This document shows positions 1 through 9,800 of a stretch of 64,000 nt of DNA, piece by piece (within the stretch, counting starts at the first letter, position 1; each line of letters opens with the position of its first letter). This DNA is from Pectobacterium araliae. Its GTDB lineage: Bacteria > Pseudomonadota > Gammaproteobacteria > Enterobacterales > Enterobacteriaceae. The notes beneath the pieces were generated by a model. That model had not been told where the DNA came from. It did no database searches and saw only the letters and a program-made list of their open reading frames with translations. The position numbers were made by a program, and so were the translations under genes. The DNA is taken from assembly GCF_037076465.1 (NCBI RefSeq), contig NZ_AP028908.1, forward strand, positions 3,286,001-3,350,000, given 5' to 3'.

Positions 1-313
1 TCGTAAAGAGGGCAAGATCGGTCGCGTCTACTACCCTGCCCCTTACATGAACAATGACAATCTGGAGTACTACCAGGATGCCTATGAAATCGGGCCGCAG
101 AAGATTATCGACACCTATGCCGCCGCCACACAGCACGTCGATCAAGGGCTGTCGCTGACGCTGTTTTTCCGCGATACCGCCACCACGCGTGACATCAATA
201 AAGCGCAGATCTACGCCTGGACCAAAGGTATTAAGACTATTTACTACATTCGCATACGGCAGATGGCGCTGGAAGGCACCGAAGTTCAGGGTTGTGTGTC
301 CTGTGCGCTATAA
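1..313 (+). CDS. nrdE: Ribonucleoside-diphosphate reductase class Ib, alpha subunit (3' end only)
   Basis: The reading frame is open from the window edge (first full codon at base 2) and stops at 313, so only about the last 103 residues are visible. NrdE is the catalytic subunit of the class Ib reductase and makes deoxyribonucleotides in the cytoplasm. The visible part carries the end of the catalytic barrel (residues reading [20 protein letters not shown]) and the C-terminal tail with a CVSC cysteine pair, which in this family relays electrons from the glutaredoxin-like NrdH. nrdF begins 24 bp downstream, as in nrdHIEF operons. The identification is firm; only the truncation by the window limits it. 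Confidence 0.95.
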   Translation, partial: RKEGKIGRVYYPAPYMNNDNLEYYQDAYEIGPQKIIDTYAAATQHVDQGLSLTLFFRDTATTRDINKAQIYAWTKGIKTIYYIRIRQMALEGTEVQGCVSCAL

Positions 314-1300
<987 letters not shown>

Positions 1301-1306
1301 ATGATA

Positions 1307-1329
1307 GGTCACCGCTTCGCGCGGTGACC
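1307..1329 (+). terminator. Stem-loop after nrdF
   Basis: A perfect 9-bp stem (GGTCACCGC / GCGGTGACC) with a 5-base loop starts 6 bases after the nrdF stop. There is no run of T after it, so it may act as an mRNA-stabilising hairpin rather than as an efficient intrinsic terminator. Confidence 0.45.
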
Positions 1330-1390
1330 AAAATCATGGACAATCACGCATACCGTTCTGACGACATTCTTTCAAAAGGCTTTTATTGTT

Positions 1391-2416
1391 ATGCCTACTT
1401 GCCATCGTTCCATCACGTCCGGCATCGGCACCGTGTTTTTCGGTACCATGTTGATGCTACTTGTGGGTTGTGATAACGCCTCTACGGCCCCCACATCCCC
1501 CTCTGATGCACCTCATACCGACAGTTCCGGCAGTTGGCCTCGCACATTACAAACACGGAAAGGCCCACTTACCCTCAACCATCAGCCGCAACGTATTGTG
1601 TCCACCAGCATCACGATCAGCGGCACCCTGCTGGCAATCAATGCGCCGCTCGTCGCATCCGGAGCCACCGCCCCCAATAGCACGGTGGCCGATGAACAGG
1701 GCTTCTTCACACAATGGTCTCAGGTAGCAAAACAGCGAGGTGTCAAACCCCTTTACATCACAGAACCCAACGCTGAAGCCATCGCGGAAGCCAATCCCGA
1801 TTTGATCGTGCTCGCGGCCACAGGAGGAGATTCAGCGCTCAAATTGTATGAGCAACTCTCTGTTATTGCGCCGACATTGGTGATCGATTATGGCGATAAA
1901 AGCTGGCAACAGTTGGCAGAGCAACTGGGGAACGCCACAGGCCATAGTGAAGATGCCGAGCAAATTATCACCCAGTTCGAGCAACGGGTTAAAGACGTGA
2001 AACAGGCGATTCAGTTGCCTCCCCAGCCGGTATCCGCCCTAGTCTATTATGAAGATGGACGCGGCGTAAACCTATGGACGGCCGCCTCAGCACAGGGGAA
2101 ATTGCTGACAGCGTTGGGCTTTCAGTTAGCGGCGCTACCGGCCGGCATTCAGACCGAAACCCGACAAGGAAAGCGTCAAGATATCGTGCAAATCTCTGGG
2201 GAAAACATGGCAGCCAGCCTGAACGGTCAATCATTACTGCTATTTTCAACCCGTGAAAGCACGGTAAGTAACGTAATGAACAACCCGTTTCTCAGCCACC
2301 TGATGCCGATCCAACAGAAACAGGTATGGGACATGGGACCGGATACGTTCCGGTTGGATTACTACAGCGCCAGTAACATGCTGAACAAAATAGAAACGTC
2401 CTTCCGAAAACCGTAA
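1391..2416 (+). CDS. fepB: Ferric siderophore ABC transporter, substrate-binding lipoprotein (FepB-type)
   Basis: This 341-residue protein begins with a hydrophobic signal segment ending in a lipobox (LLVGC, Cys27), so it is probably a lipoprotein. It has the class III periplasmic binding-protein fold: PQRIVSTS at the start of the mature domain, then the ANPDLIVLAA segment. The family delivers ferric catecholates from the outer-membrane receptor to the inner-membrane permease. It sits upstream of entS/fepDGC in the same place as E. coli fepB. Two features differ from E. coli FepB: the lipoprotein signal instead of an ordinary one, and a long Ser/Thr/Pro-rich linker after the Cys. The start has a weak ribosome binding site (AAAGG 10-12 bases upstream), and an internal ATG at 1448 is possible. 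The exact ligand is inferred from the neighbouring NRPS. Confidence 0.85.
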   Translation: MPTCHRSITSGIGTVFFGTMLMLLVGCDNASTAPTSPSDAPHTDSSGSWPRTLQTRKGPLTLNHQPQRIVSTSITISGTLLAINAPLVASGATAPNSTVADEQGFFTQWSQVAKQRGVKPLYITEPNAEAIAEANPDLIVLAATGGDSALKLYEQLSVIAPTLVIDYGDKSWQQLAEQLGNATGHSEDAEQIITQFEQRVKDVKQAIQLPPQPVSALVYYEDGRGVNLWTAASAQGKLLTALGFQLAALPAGIQTETRQGKRQDIVQISGENMAASLNGQSLLLFSTRESTVSNVMNNPFLSHLMPIQQKQVWDMGPDTFRLDYYSASNMLNKIETSFRKP

Positions 2417-2422
2417 CCGACC

Positions 2423-3706
2423 TCAAGACGAGCGTGCTGGCGACTCATCTGGCACGCTTTCCGCTTCCGGTGTACCGAACCGGCACTGGCGGAGCGATCG
2501 CCCCATACAGGCCATGAGCATCACCAGTAACGCCGCGACCGCCCCAAATGTCAATATGCTCATCGCCGGCGTCATCAATCGCGCCATCATCCCTAGCCCC
2601 AGCGCTCCGAACGAATCGCCAGTCACATCCTGTGCTGTGCCGAAACTGTTCACCCGCCCCAGTAGCCGATCGGGGGTATAGCTTTGGATTAACGTGAATT
2701 GTAACAGCGACACCATCGCGTTGAGGTAGCCATAGCACACCAGTGCCACTAGCGCTGGCACGATATGCGTATACATCCCTAGCGAAGCAACAGCCCAAAA
2801 TGCCGCGCAGGCGCATCCCAGCATCAGAAGCCCAGGCCGGGTAACACCGGCTACCCACCCACTGGTAAATGCGCCCAGCATTGCGCCCAGAGGAACCGCC
2901 GCAAACATCAACCCGACGGCAGAGGGGCCAGCATGCCAGGTGTTTTCCGCCAGTGCAGGAAACAGCACTCGCATGGCGCCGATCATGCTAACCAGCAGGC
3001 CAATCAGCACCACCGCCCCCACAACGCGATGGGAACACACAAACGCGATCCCACCAGCCAGCGATCGCAATGGGTGTTCCGGCTCTCCCTGCTCCGGTTT
3101 CATCGCGGGCAACCGCGTCAGTGGGATTAATGTCGCCAGCGTCCCCACTGCCGCAATCGCAAAATTCCACCCAACGCTACTCGTGGCAATAATGATCCCT
3201 CCCAGCGCAGGTGACAAAATAGCCCCCAGACGCACAGTCAGCATACTCAACGCCCCTGCGGCAGGAAGATTCTCTCGCCCTACCAGCAGCGGGATGACCG
3301 CCATCAACGCGGTCATCCCCAGCGCGCCAAAAAAACCGTCCCAAAATGCCAGTACATAGAGAGCAAGCAGTGACGGTGCACTTAAAAATGCATTGATGCT
3401 CAGCGCCACAAATCCCAAACCACAAATCGCACGAGAAAACAGAATAAGCCGCCGCCTATCATAACGATCTGCCAGAACGCCGCCCAATATCAGCCCAGCA
3501 AACATGCCGATACCGTCTAACGTCACCGCAACCCCGACTTGCAGCGTTGAACCGGTCATCGCCTGTATCTGTATCGGCACACCGACGGTCAACATTCCCA
3601 ACGCAAATACAGACAGCATTCGGGCAAAGAAAATGGCACGGAACGACGCGTTGTTTTTGAGCAAGCTGAAATCCAGCAGAATTGATGATTTAGCCATAAT
3701 GTCCAC
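2423..3706 (-). CDS. entS: MFS siderophore exporter, EntS-type
   Basis: This 427-residue major facilitator superfamily protein has about 12 hydrophobic segments. The family signature GGVLADRYDRRR lies in the loop after the second membrane segment, and FWDGFFGALGMTALMAVIPLLVGRENL in the middle closely follows E. coli EntS. EntS exports newly made enterobactin across the inner membrane. The gene is transcribed away from fepD, and the Fur box at 3794-3812 lies in the shared intergenic region, as in E. coli. An alternative start (MAKSS) at 3697 is equally plausible. Its 3' end nearly meets the convergent fepB (6 bp). The expected substrate is the product of the NRPS encoded at 6802-15285. Confidence 0.9.
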   Translation of the reverse strand: MDIMAKSSILLDFSLLKNNASFRAIFFARMLSVFALGMLTVGVPIQIQAMTGSTLQVGVAVTLDGIGMFAGLILGGVLADRYDRRRLILFSRAICGLGFVALSINAFLSAPSLLALYVLAFWDGFFGALGMTALMAVIPLLVGRENLPAAGALSMLTVRLGAILSPALGGIIIATSSVGWNFAIAAVGTLATLIPLTRLPAMKPEQGEPEHPLRSLAGGIAFVCSHRVVGAVVLIGLLVSMIGAMRVLFPALAENTWHAGPSAVGLMFAAVPLGAMLGAFTSGWVAGVTRPGLLMLGCACAAFWAVASLGMYTHIVPALVALVCYGYLNAMVSLLQFTLIQSYTPDRLLGRVNSFGTAQDVTGDSFGALGLGMMARLMTPAMSILTFGAVAALLVMLMACMGRSLRQCRFGTPEAESVPDESPARSS

Positions 3707-3793
3707 AGAGCAATAAGGTCGTACACCGTCAGACGCTGGTGCTACGTCAATGTATTTGATGGGAAACTCATGTTACCATGGAATCCAACAAAC

Positions 3794-3812
3794 ACTAATG
3801 ATAACCATTCTC
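3794..3812. promoter_or_regulatory. Fur box between entS and fepD
   Basis: The 19-mer ACTAATGATAACCATTCTC matches the Fur consensus GATAATGATAATCATTATC at 15 of 19 positions (hand count). It lies 88 bp before the entS start and 34 bp before the preferred fepD start, so it can repress both divergent operons when iron is replete. Confidence 0.85.
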
Positions 3813-3845
3813 AGTAATTATGTTAATCAAAAGACATCGGTAAGG

Positions 3846-4889
3846 ATGCTACTGTTGCAAAAATCGCCAACTCAGCCTCATCCCCATGTCATCAGCGTGA
3901 CAGATCGCGATTTAAGACGCAGATATGGCCTGATACTCCTGTCTCTGCTGTTAGCAGCGACAGCGATAGCAAGCCTGATGCTGGGAGCAAAACCTATCGC
4001 TCCGCAAATCGTCTGGCACAGCCTGATAGGGACGCTACAGGGTGCTGATAGCACCATCATTACGCAGGCCCGTCTGCCACGTACGTTGGCCGGGATCGTG
4101 GCCGGCATGGCGTTGGGAAGTGCCAGTGCCGTGATTCAAGCGTTAACACGCAACCCGCTAGCCGACCCCGGTATTCTTGGCATTAATGCGGGCGCCAGCT
4201 TCGCGATTGTCGTCAGTATCAGCCTATTCGGTATTAACAGTATGGAGGCTTGGCTCGGTAGCGCCTGGATTGGCGTACTATTCGCCAGCCTGATGGTGTG
4301 GATTATCGGCACATTAAGCGGTGGCCGAGTCAATCCGCTCCGGTTAACACTCGCAGGGGTGGCGCTGCATGCGGTGCTGTCCGGAATGACATCCTCCATT
4401 TCTTTGCTCGACCCACAGGCGTTTGATCAGTTGCGGATGTGGGAAGCTGGCACGCTGGATATTCGCTCGTTGCACAATGTCGCGCTGGCTACGCCCGCTA
4501 TCGTGCTAGGTATCGGATTGGCGCTACTCATCGGCAGAATGCTAAATACGCTCAGTATGGGTGAAGACCTCGCGACGGCTCTCGGCTCCAGAGTGGTGTT
4601 GACTCGTACCATCGCCATTATCGCCGTGATGCTGTTATGCGGTTCCGCTACCGCGCTAGTCGGCCCGATTGGTTTTATCGGTCTGATGACACCTCATATT
4701 GTTCGCTGGTGGACAGGACCTGATCAACGTTGGATTGTGCTCTATTCACTGCTATTTGCCCCTATTCTCCTTTTAAGTGCCGACATCGTCGGACGCCTGC
4801 TGGTTACTGGCGAGCTTCGCGTTTCAATCGTAACCGCATTTATCGGCGCACCGATGTTGATTTGGCTGGTTCGGAGACGTCAGTCATGA
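3846..4889 (+). CDS. fepD: Ferric siderophore ABC transporter permease FepD-type
   Basis: This FecCD-family permease (347 residues from this start) has 9-10 membrane segments. It contains the characteristic ARLPRTLAGIVAGMALG segment, then LTRNPLADPGILGINAGASFAIV and, near the end, GPIGFIGLMTPHIVR, which includes the coupling helix that contacts the ATPase. It pairs with FepG to import the ferric siderophore through the inner membrane. The frame is open back to 3750, but that extension runs through the Fur box (3794-3812); the ATG at 3846 gives a length close to the 334 residues of E. coli FepD. Its ribosome binding site is poor (TAAGG abuts the ATG), so a GTG at 3897 remains possible. Its stop overlaps the fepG start (ATGA). 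Confidence 0.92.
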   Translation: MLLLQKSPTQPHPHVISVTDRDLRRRYGLILLSLLLAATAIASLMLGAKPIAPQIVWHSLIGTLQGADSTIITQARLPRTLAGIVAGMALGSASAVIQALTRNPLADPGILGINAGASFAIVVSISLFGINSMEAWLGSAWIGVLFASLMVWIIGTLSGGRVNPLRLTLAGVALHAVLSGMTSSISLLDPQAFDQLRMWEAGTLDIRSLHNVALATPAIVLGIGLALLIGRMLNTLSMGEDLATALGSRVVLTRTIAIIAVMLLCGSATALVGPIGFIGLMTPHIVRWWTGPDQRWIVLYSLLFAPILLLSADIVGRLLVTGELRVSIVTAFIGAPMLIWLVRRRQS

Positions 4890-5920
4890 CACCCACCCAC
4901 TATCTGAGTAGCCCATTCGGCCGCCTGCCGCTACGAGTTATTATCACCAACCTGGCACTGCTTCTGACCATGCTAACGCTACTGACGCTGGCCATACGTC
5001 TCGGCTCCTTAGCCCTCACATCACGTGACGTGTGGCTGGCGTTTGCTCACTTTTTTACGCACAACAACCACGATACCAATATAGTAACGATCGTCACTCA
5101 ATGGCGGGCTCCCCGAGCGATCATGGCGCTGCTGCTAGGGGCTGGACTGGGCGTTAGCGGTGCGATTTTTCAGTCTATTACCCGCAACCCGTTAGGAAGC
5201 CCTGATATCGTGGGTTTCAATACTGGAGCCTATACTGGCGCGTTAGTCACGATTATCCTCTTCGATAGCGGTTATTATCGTGTCGCCAGCGGCGCGATGC
5301 TGGGGGGGATCGCGACGGCGGCAGTGATCTACCTACTCGCCTGGCGCCAGGGAATCAGCGGTTTTCGTTTGATCATCATCGGTATTGCCATCAGCGCCAT
5401 ACTGGCGGCATTCAATACCTGGTTAAAGATCACCGGGTCGCTGGATAGCGTGATGACCGCCGCACTGTGGGCCGCCGGCACGCTCAACGGTATGACGTGG
5501 GCAAAAGCGCAACCAGCGTTGTCATTAATCCCTGTGACCATTCTGGCAACATTGCTGCTGGGGCGACGTTTGCATTTGTTGGAAATGGGGGACGACAGCG
5601 CCCGTGCGTTAGGCGTGAATGCGGAAGCCAGTCGGCTATGGTTGATGCTATGTGGTATTTTGCTCACCGCCGTCGCCACCGCGTGTGCAGGCCCGATATC
5701 CTTTATCGCACTCGCGGCTCCGCAAATCGCCCGTCGCTTGATCAAGGCCAGTGCAACCCCATTGTTATGTTCCGCGTTAGTCGGCGCGGTGTTACTGATC
5801 ATGGCAGATATCATTGCACAACATAGTTTTTCCGCAATTCAACTGCCAGTCGGTGCGGTGACGGTCAGTCTGGGAGGCCTGTATCTGATTGGCCTACTGA
5901 TTCAAGAAGCGCGTCGTTAA
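4886..5920 (+). CDS. fepG: Ferric siderophore ABC transporter permease FepG-type
   Basis: This is a 344-residue FecCD-family permease, the second half of the heterodimeric channel. It shows WRAPRAIMALLLGAGLGVSGAIFQ and SITRNPLGSPDIVGFNTGAYTGAL near the start, and AGPISFIALAAPQIARRL near the end, closely matching E. coli FepG (330 residues). The start is the ATG that overlaps the fepD stop in an ATGA, which implies translational coupling. An upstream extension of the frame lies inside fepD and is not used. fepC follows after about 40 bp, completing a fepDGC operon. Confidence 0.94.
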   Translation: MTPTHYLSSPFGRLPLRVIITNLALLLTMLTLLTLAIRLGSLALTSRDVWLAFAHFFTHNNHDTNIVTIVTQWRAPRAIMALLLGAGLGVSGAIFQSITRNPLGSPDIVGFNTGAYTGALVTIILFDSGYYRVASGAMLGGIATAAVIYLLAWRQGISGFRLIIIGIAISAILAAFNTWLKITGSLDSVMTAALWAAGTLNGMTWAKAQPALSLIPVTILATLLLGRRLHLLEMGDDSARALGVNAEASRLWLMLCGILLTAVATACAGPISFIALAAPQIARRLIKASATPLLCSALVGAVLLIMADIIAQHSFSAIQLPVGAVTVSLGGLYLIGLLIQEARR

Positions 5921-5961
5921 TCGATTCACAAATGGCTACTTATTCAATACAGAGAACTAGC

Positions 5962-6759
5962 ATGAAGCCGCAATTGCACGCCAACAACCTTACGCTGGGA
6001 TATGATCGTCACATCATCACCGAGAACCTGAATATCACCCTTCCCGAGCATCAGTTCAGCGTCATTATCGGCCCGAATGCCTGCGGTAAGTCCACACTAC
6101 TACGGGCATTGTGCCGTCTGCTCAAACCCCATACGGGGGAAGTGCTACTGGACGGCAAGAACATTCACCATCTCCCCACGAAAATGCTGGCTCGCCAGTT
6201 AGGACTATTGCCACAACACGCCATTGTGCCGGACAACATCACCGTGTTCGATTTGGTGGCACGTGGGCGCTATCCGCACCAGAGCCTATTGCGGCAATGG
6301 AGTCATCAGGATCAGGAGATAGTGGAACGATCAATGGCGGCCACCCATGTAGCACAACTGGCCGATCGCAGCGTAGATGCCTTATCTGGCGGTCAGCGTC
6401 AGCGCGTATGGATTGCAATGGTGTTAGCACAACAAACACCACTACTGCTTCTGGACGAACCGACCACCTGGTTGGACATCGCCCATCAGATTGAATTATT
6501 GGATCTGTTCCGTGAGCTGAACCAACAACACGGCCATACGCTGGTTGCGGTATTACACGATCTCAATCAGGCTTGCCGTTACGCCGATCATTTGATCGTC
6601 ATGCACAATGGTCAGGTTGTTGCGGCAGGCAAACCCGCCGCGATCGTCAACGCGGAATTGCTCAAACAGGTATTTGGTCTGTCTTGCCTCATCATCGACG
6701 ACCCGGTGTCCCACACGCCACTGATTGTGCCATACGGTAAGGGTTATCAAGCTCCCTGA
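5962..6759 (+). CDS. fepC: Ferric siderophore ABC transporter ATP-binding protein FepC-type
   Basis: This 265-residue ATPase energises FepDG. Walker A is GPNACGKST (residues 37-45), the ABC signature LSGGQRQR begins at 141, Walker B LLLLDEP is at 161-167 and the switch His is in VLHDLNQ (His199). These match E. coli FepC closely. I chose the ATG at 5962 because it has an AGAG purine run at the right distance and aligns with the E. coli N-terminus; an in-frame ATG at 5932 has no ribosome binding site. It is the last gene of the operon and converges with the NRPS gene, with a hairpin between them. Confidence 0.95.
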   Translation: MKPQLHANNLTLGYDRHIITENLNITLPEHQFSVIIGPNACGKSTLLRALCRLLKPHTGEVLLDGKNIHHLPTKMLARQLGLLPQHAIVPDNITVFDLVARGRYPHQSLLRQWSHQDQEIVERSMAATHVAQLADRSVDALSGGQRQRVWIAMVLAQQTPLLLLDEPTTWLDIAHQIELLDLFRELNQQHGHTLVAVLHDLNQACRYADHLIVMHNGQVVAAGKPAAIVNAELLKQVFGLSCLIIDDPVSHTPLIVPYGKGYQAP

Positions 6760-6761
6760 CC

Positions 6762-6789
6762 CCTCTTCCCACGTTATTGTGGGAAAAGG
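6762..6789. terminator. Hairpin between convergent fepC and NRPS gene
   Basis: The arms 6762-6772 and 6779-6789 pair over 11 bp with one mismatch (core TTCCCAC/GTGGGAA) around a 6-base loop. It lies in the 42 bp between two convergent stop codons, so it probably ends both transcripts. Neither strand has a strong T-run. Confidence 0.5.
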
Positions 6790-6801
6790 AAAACAGAGCT
6801 A

Positions 6802-9800
6802 TCAAACCGTCGCGGAAAGCGCTTTCGTCAGCAGCTTATCCAACAACGGCCCCAACTCGACCAATGTGTGCGGCGAGAGAATATCCGCATGTTCGCTCGA
6901 TTGGGGATAGAGGGTCACCCCGTCGATATAGGGCGCCCAACTGGCCTTCACATCCATGTCTGCCGGTAACGTTCGGGTAGCAACGAATAAGGTGGCATCG
7001 CCGTGGTAGCACGGTGATGTTGCAGTCGAGAGGAGCCGAACGGCATCACGGTAATTTGCCACGATATCCTTAAACATCGCCGCCTTATCCGCCCGTAACT
7101 GCGCATCACGTTCCTCTTCGGCTGCATTCATAAACTCAGCCTGTTCCCGCTCTACTTCCTGCCGCGCTTCATCCTCACTTGGGCCGCTCCAATCCTGCCC
7201 TTCCGCTGGGTAGGTATCCAGCAGACCTAAAAACGCCACCTCTTCACCAGACTGTTGCAGACGAGCCGCAATGCCGTGCGCCAACGTGCCGCCGAGCGAG
7301 TACCCCAACAAGAAATAGGGGCCGTGTGGCTGCAAACGACGTAAGGCCGCCAGATGACGCTCACACATCTCATCCACTGACGCGCAGTGGGCAATGCCGC
7401 CCTGCGGGCGTGGCGATTGCAAACCGATAATCGGATAATTACCGCCTAAATAGCGTAACAGTCCCGAATACTGCCAGGCGAACCCCGAGGCTGGATGGAT
7501 GCAAAATAAGGCAGGCCCGTTTCCAGCACGCAATGGCAATATTTCACCACTGCCATGACTCTCAGCCGAGTCAGGTTCATCAGCCCCCTCCAACAGCTTC
7601 GCCAGTTTCTCTACGCTACGCTGTGCCATGATCTGCCCCACACTCATCGCGTACTGGCTATACCGCCGAATGTCCGCAGCCAGTTGCATCGCCAGTAGCG
7701 AATGCCCCCCAAGCGCGAAGAAATCATCATCAGCGAAGACACGATCACACTGAAGAATCTCAGCAAAGCGCCCTGCGATGAAACGTTCGCTTTCGGTCAC
7801 TGGGACGCGGCCTTCAGTTCGCATCATCTCTGGCATTGGCAAGGCTTTACGGTTCAGTTTGCCATTGGCGCTTAGCGGAAAGTCGGTCATCGGCACGTAA
7901 CTCACAGGCAGCATATGTGCTGGCAAACGCCGCGCTAACGCCTGCTGTAACGCAGGAATATCCAGTTCCCTTCCATCCTGTGGGATCAACCATGCCACCA
8001 GTTGACGTCCATCTGCGCCGTGCGTTGTACTTGTATGCCCACTGAGTTCTCGAGCGCACACCACAGCCTGAGCCACTTGCGGCTGTGCCAGCAATGCCTG
8101 CTCAATCTCGCCCAGTTCAATACGCTGACCACGAATTTTCAATTGATCATCGCTGCGTCCCAGATATTCCACCGTGCCATCATCCAACCATCGAGCGATA
8201 TCGCCAGTACGATACATACGCTCCCCCGCGGCAAATGGGTCGGCGACAAATCGGCTGGCCGTCAGGTCAGGTCGACGCAGGTAACCTTGCGCCAGTTGTC
8301 TCCCACACAAATAGAGATCGCCAGCCACGCCGGGCGGAACCGGGCGCAAACAGGCATCCAGAATTCTCAGTTGGGTATTCCACACCGGTAGACCAATAGG
8401 AATACCAGGAGCGGTACAATCCGCCAGAGCCATACCGAACGCGGGTTGATAGGTCACATCGACGGCCGCTTCCGTCGGGCCATACAGATTGTGTAACGGA
8501 GCACCGACGAGCGCCTGCCAGTTCATCGCCAATTCACGGGATAATGCCTCACCGCTACAAAATACGCGTAGTAACGAATCACAGCCATTATCCTCACCCG
8601 CTCCCTGTTCCAACGCGTTAACAAACGCCGCCAACATGGATGGGACAAAGTGCAGTGTAGTCACAGCGTGCTCGTGAATAAGCTGCTTCAGCATAGAAGG
8701 ATCGCGATGCGAATCCGGTGGTGCCATCACCAACGTTGCGCCGGTCATCAGCGGCCAGAAAAACTCCCATACCGATACGTCAAAACTGCATGGTGTTTTC
8801 TGTAGTACCACGTCCTCGTGGGTAAGAGGATATTGATCCTGCATCCACCACAGTCGATTCACGATCGCCCGATGGCTGACTACCACGCCTTTTGGCCGCC
8901 CGGTGGAACCAGAGGTATAGAGTACATAAGCCGCTGCATCGGACTTCACATCGACACGGTGATACGCCGGCAGAGCAGACTCTGCGATCAATGCATCCAG
9001 AATCAGCACCTGCCCCTGCTGCGCGAAACGTGGCAGCAAGGCACTCTCTGTCAGAATCAAGCGGGGTTGCGCATCCTCCACCATCATCGCCAGCCGCTCA
9101 TCCGGGTAGCCGGTGTCCAACGGTAGCCAGGCAGCGCCACACGCCAATACCGCCGACAGCGCCAGACTGAGACGCACCGAACGCGGTAACGCTATCGCAA
9201 CAATATCACCCGGTTGAACGCCAGCATCACGTAACCGCTGCGCCACTCCCTGAATGTGGTGCATCATCTGACGGTAAGTCAGTCGGTGCTGGCAATCCAC
9301 CAGCGCCACCCCATCCGGCGTGCGCAGCGCCTGCTCCGCCACCGCTTGATGTAAGGTTCCTGACGGCACAACATGCTGTGTGCGGTTTACCTCGTCAATA
9401 AACTGCGTTTCTTCAGGTAACAGTAGATTCCAGGCACTCAGGGGCAATTCTGGCTGCGCAACGAGCTGCGCCAAAAGATGCTGCAATCGCTGCAACAGTC
9501 GCTCTGGCTGAGGCACACTGTCTCGATATTCCATTAATAGCCGCAGGTGTTCTCCCGGCAGCACCAGTAACGTCAACGGATAGTGTGTATAGCCACGGTT
9601 ACTGACTTCCGTACAACGTGAATCTAGCGCATCACCTTCTGGATAATTTTCCACCACTAACAAGGTATCAAATAGTGTACCGACGCCGGCCAATTTCTGG
9701 ATATCTCCCAGTCCCAGCCCATCGTGTTCAATCAGTTGGATTTGTTGATGTTGTAACGCCGCCAGTTGTGATAGCAGCGGCAGTGTCGGATCGACACGGA

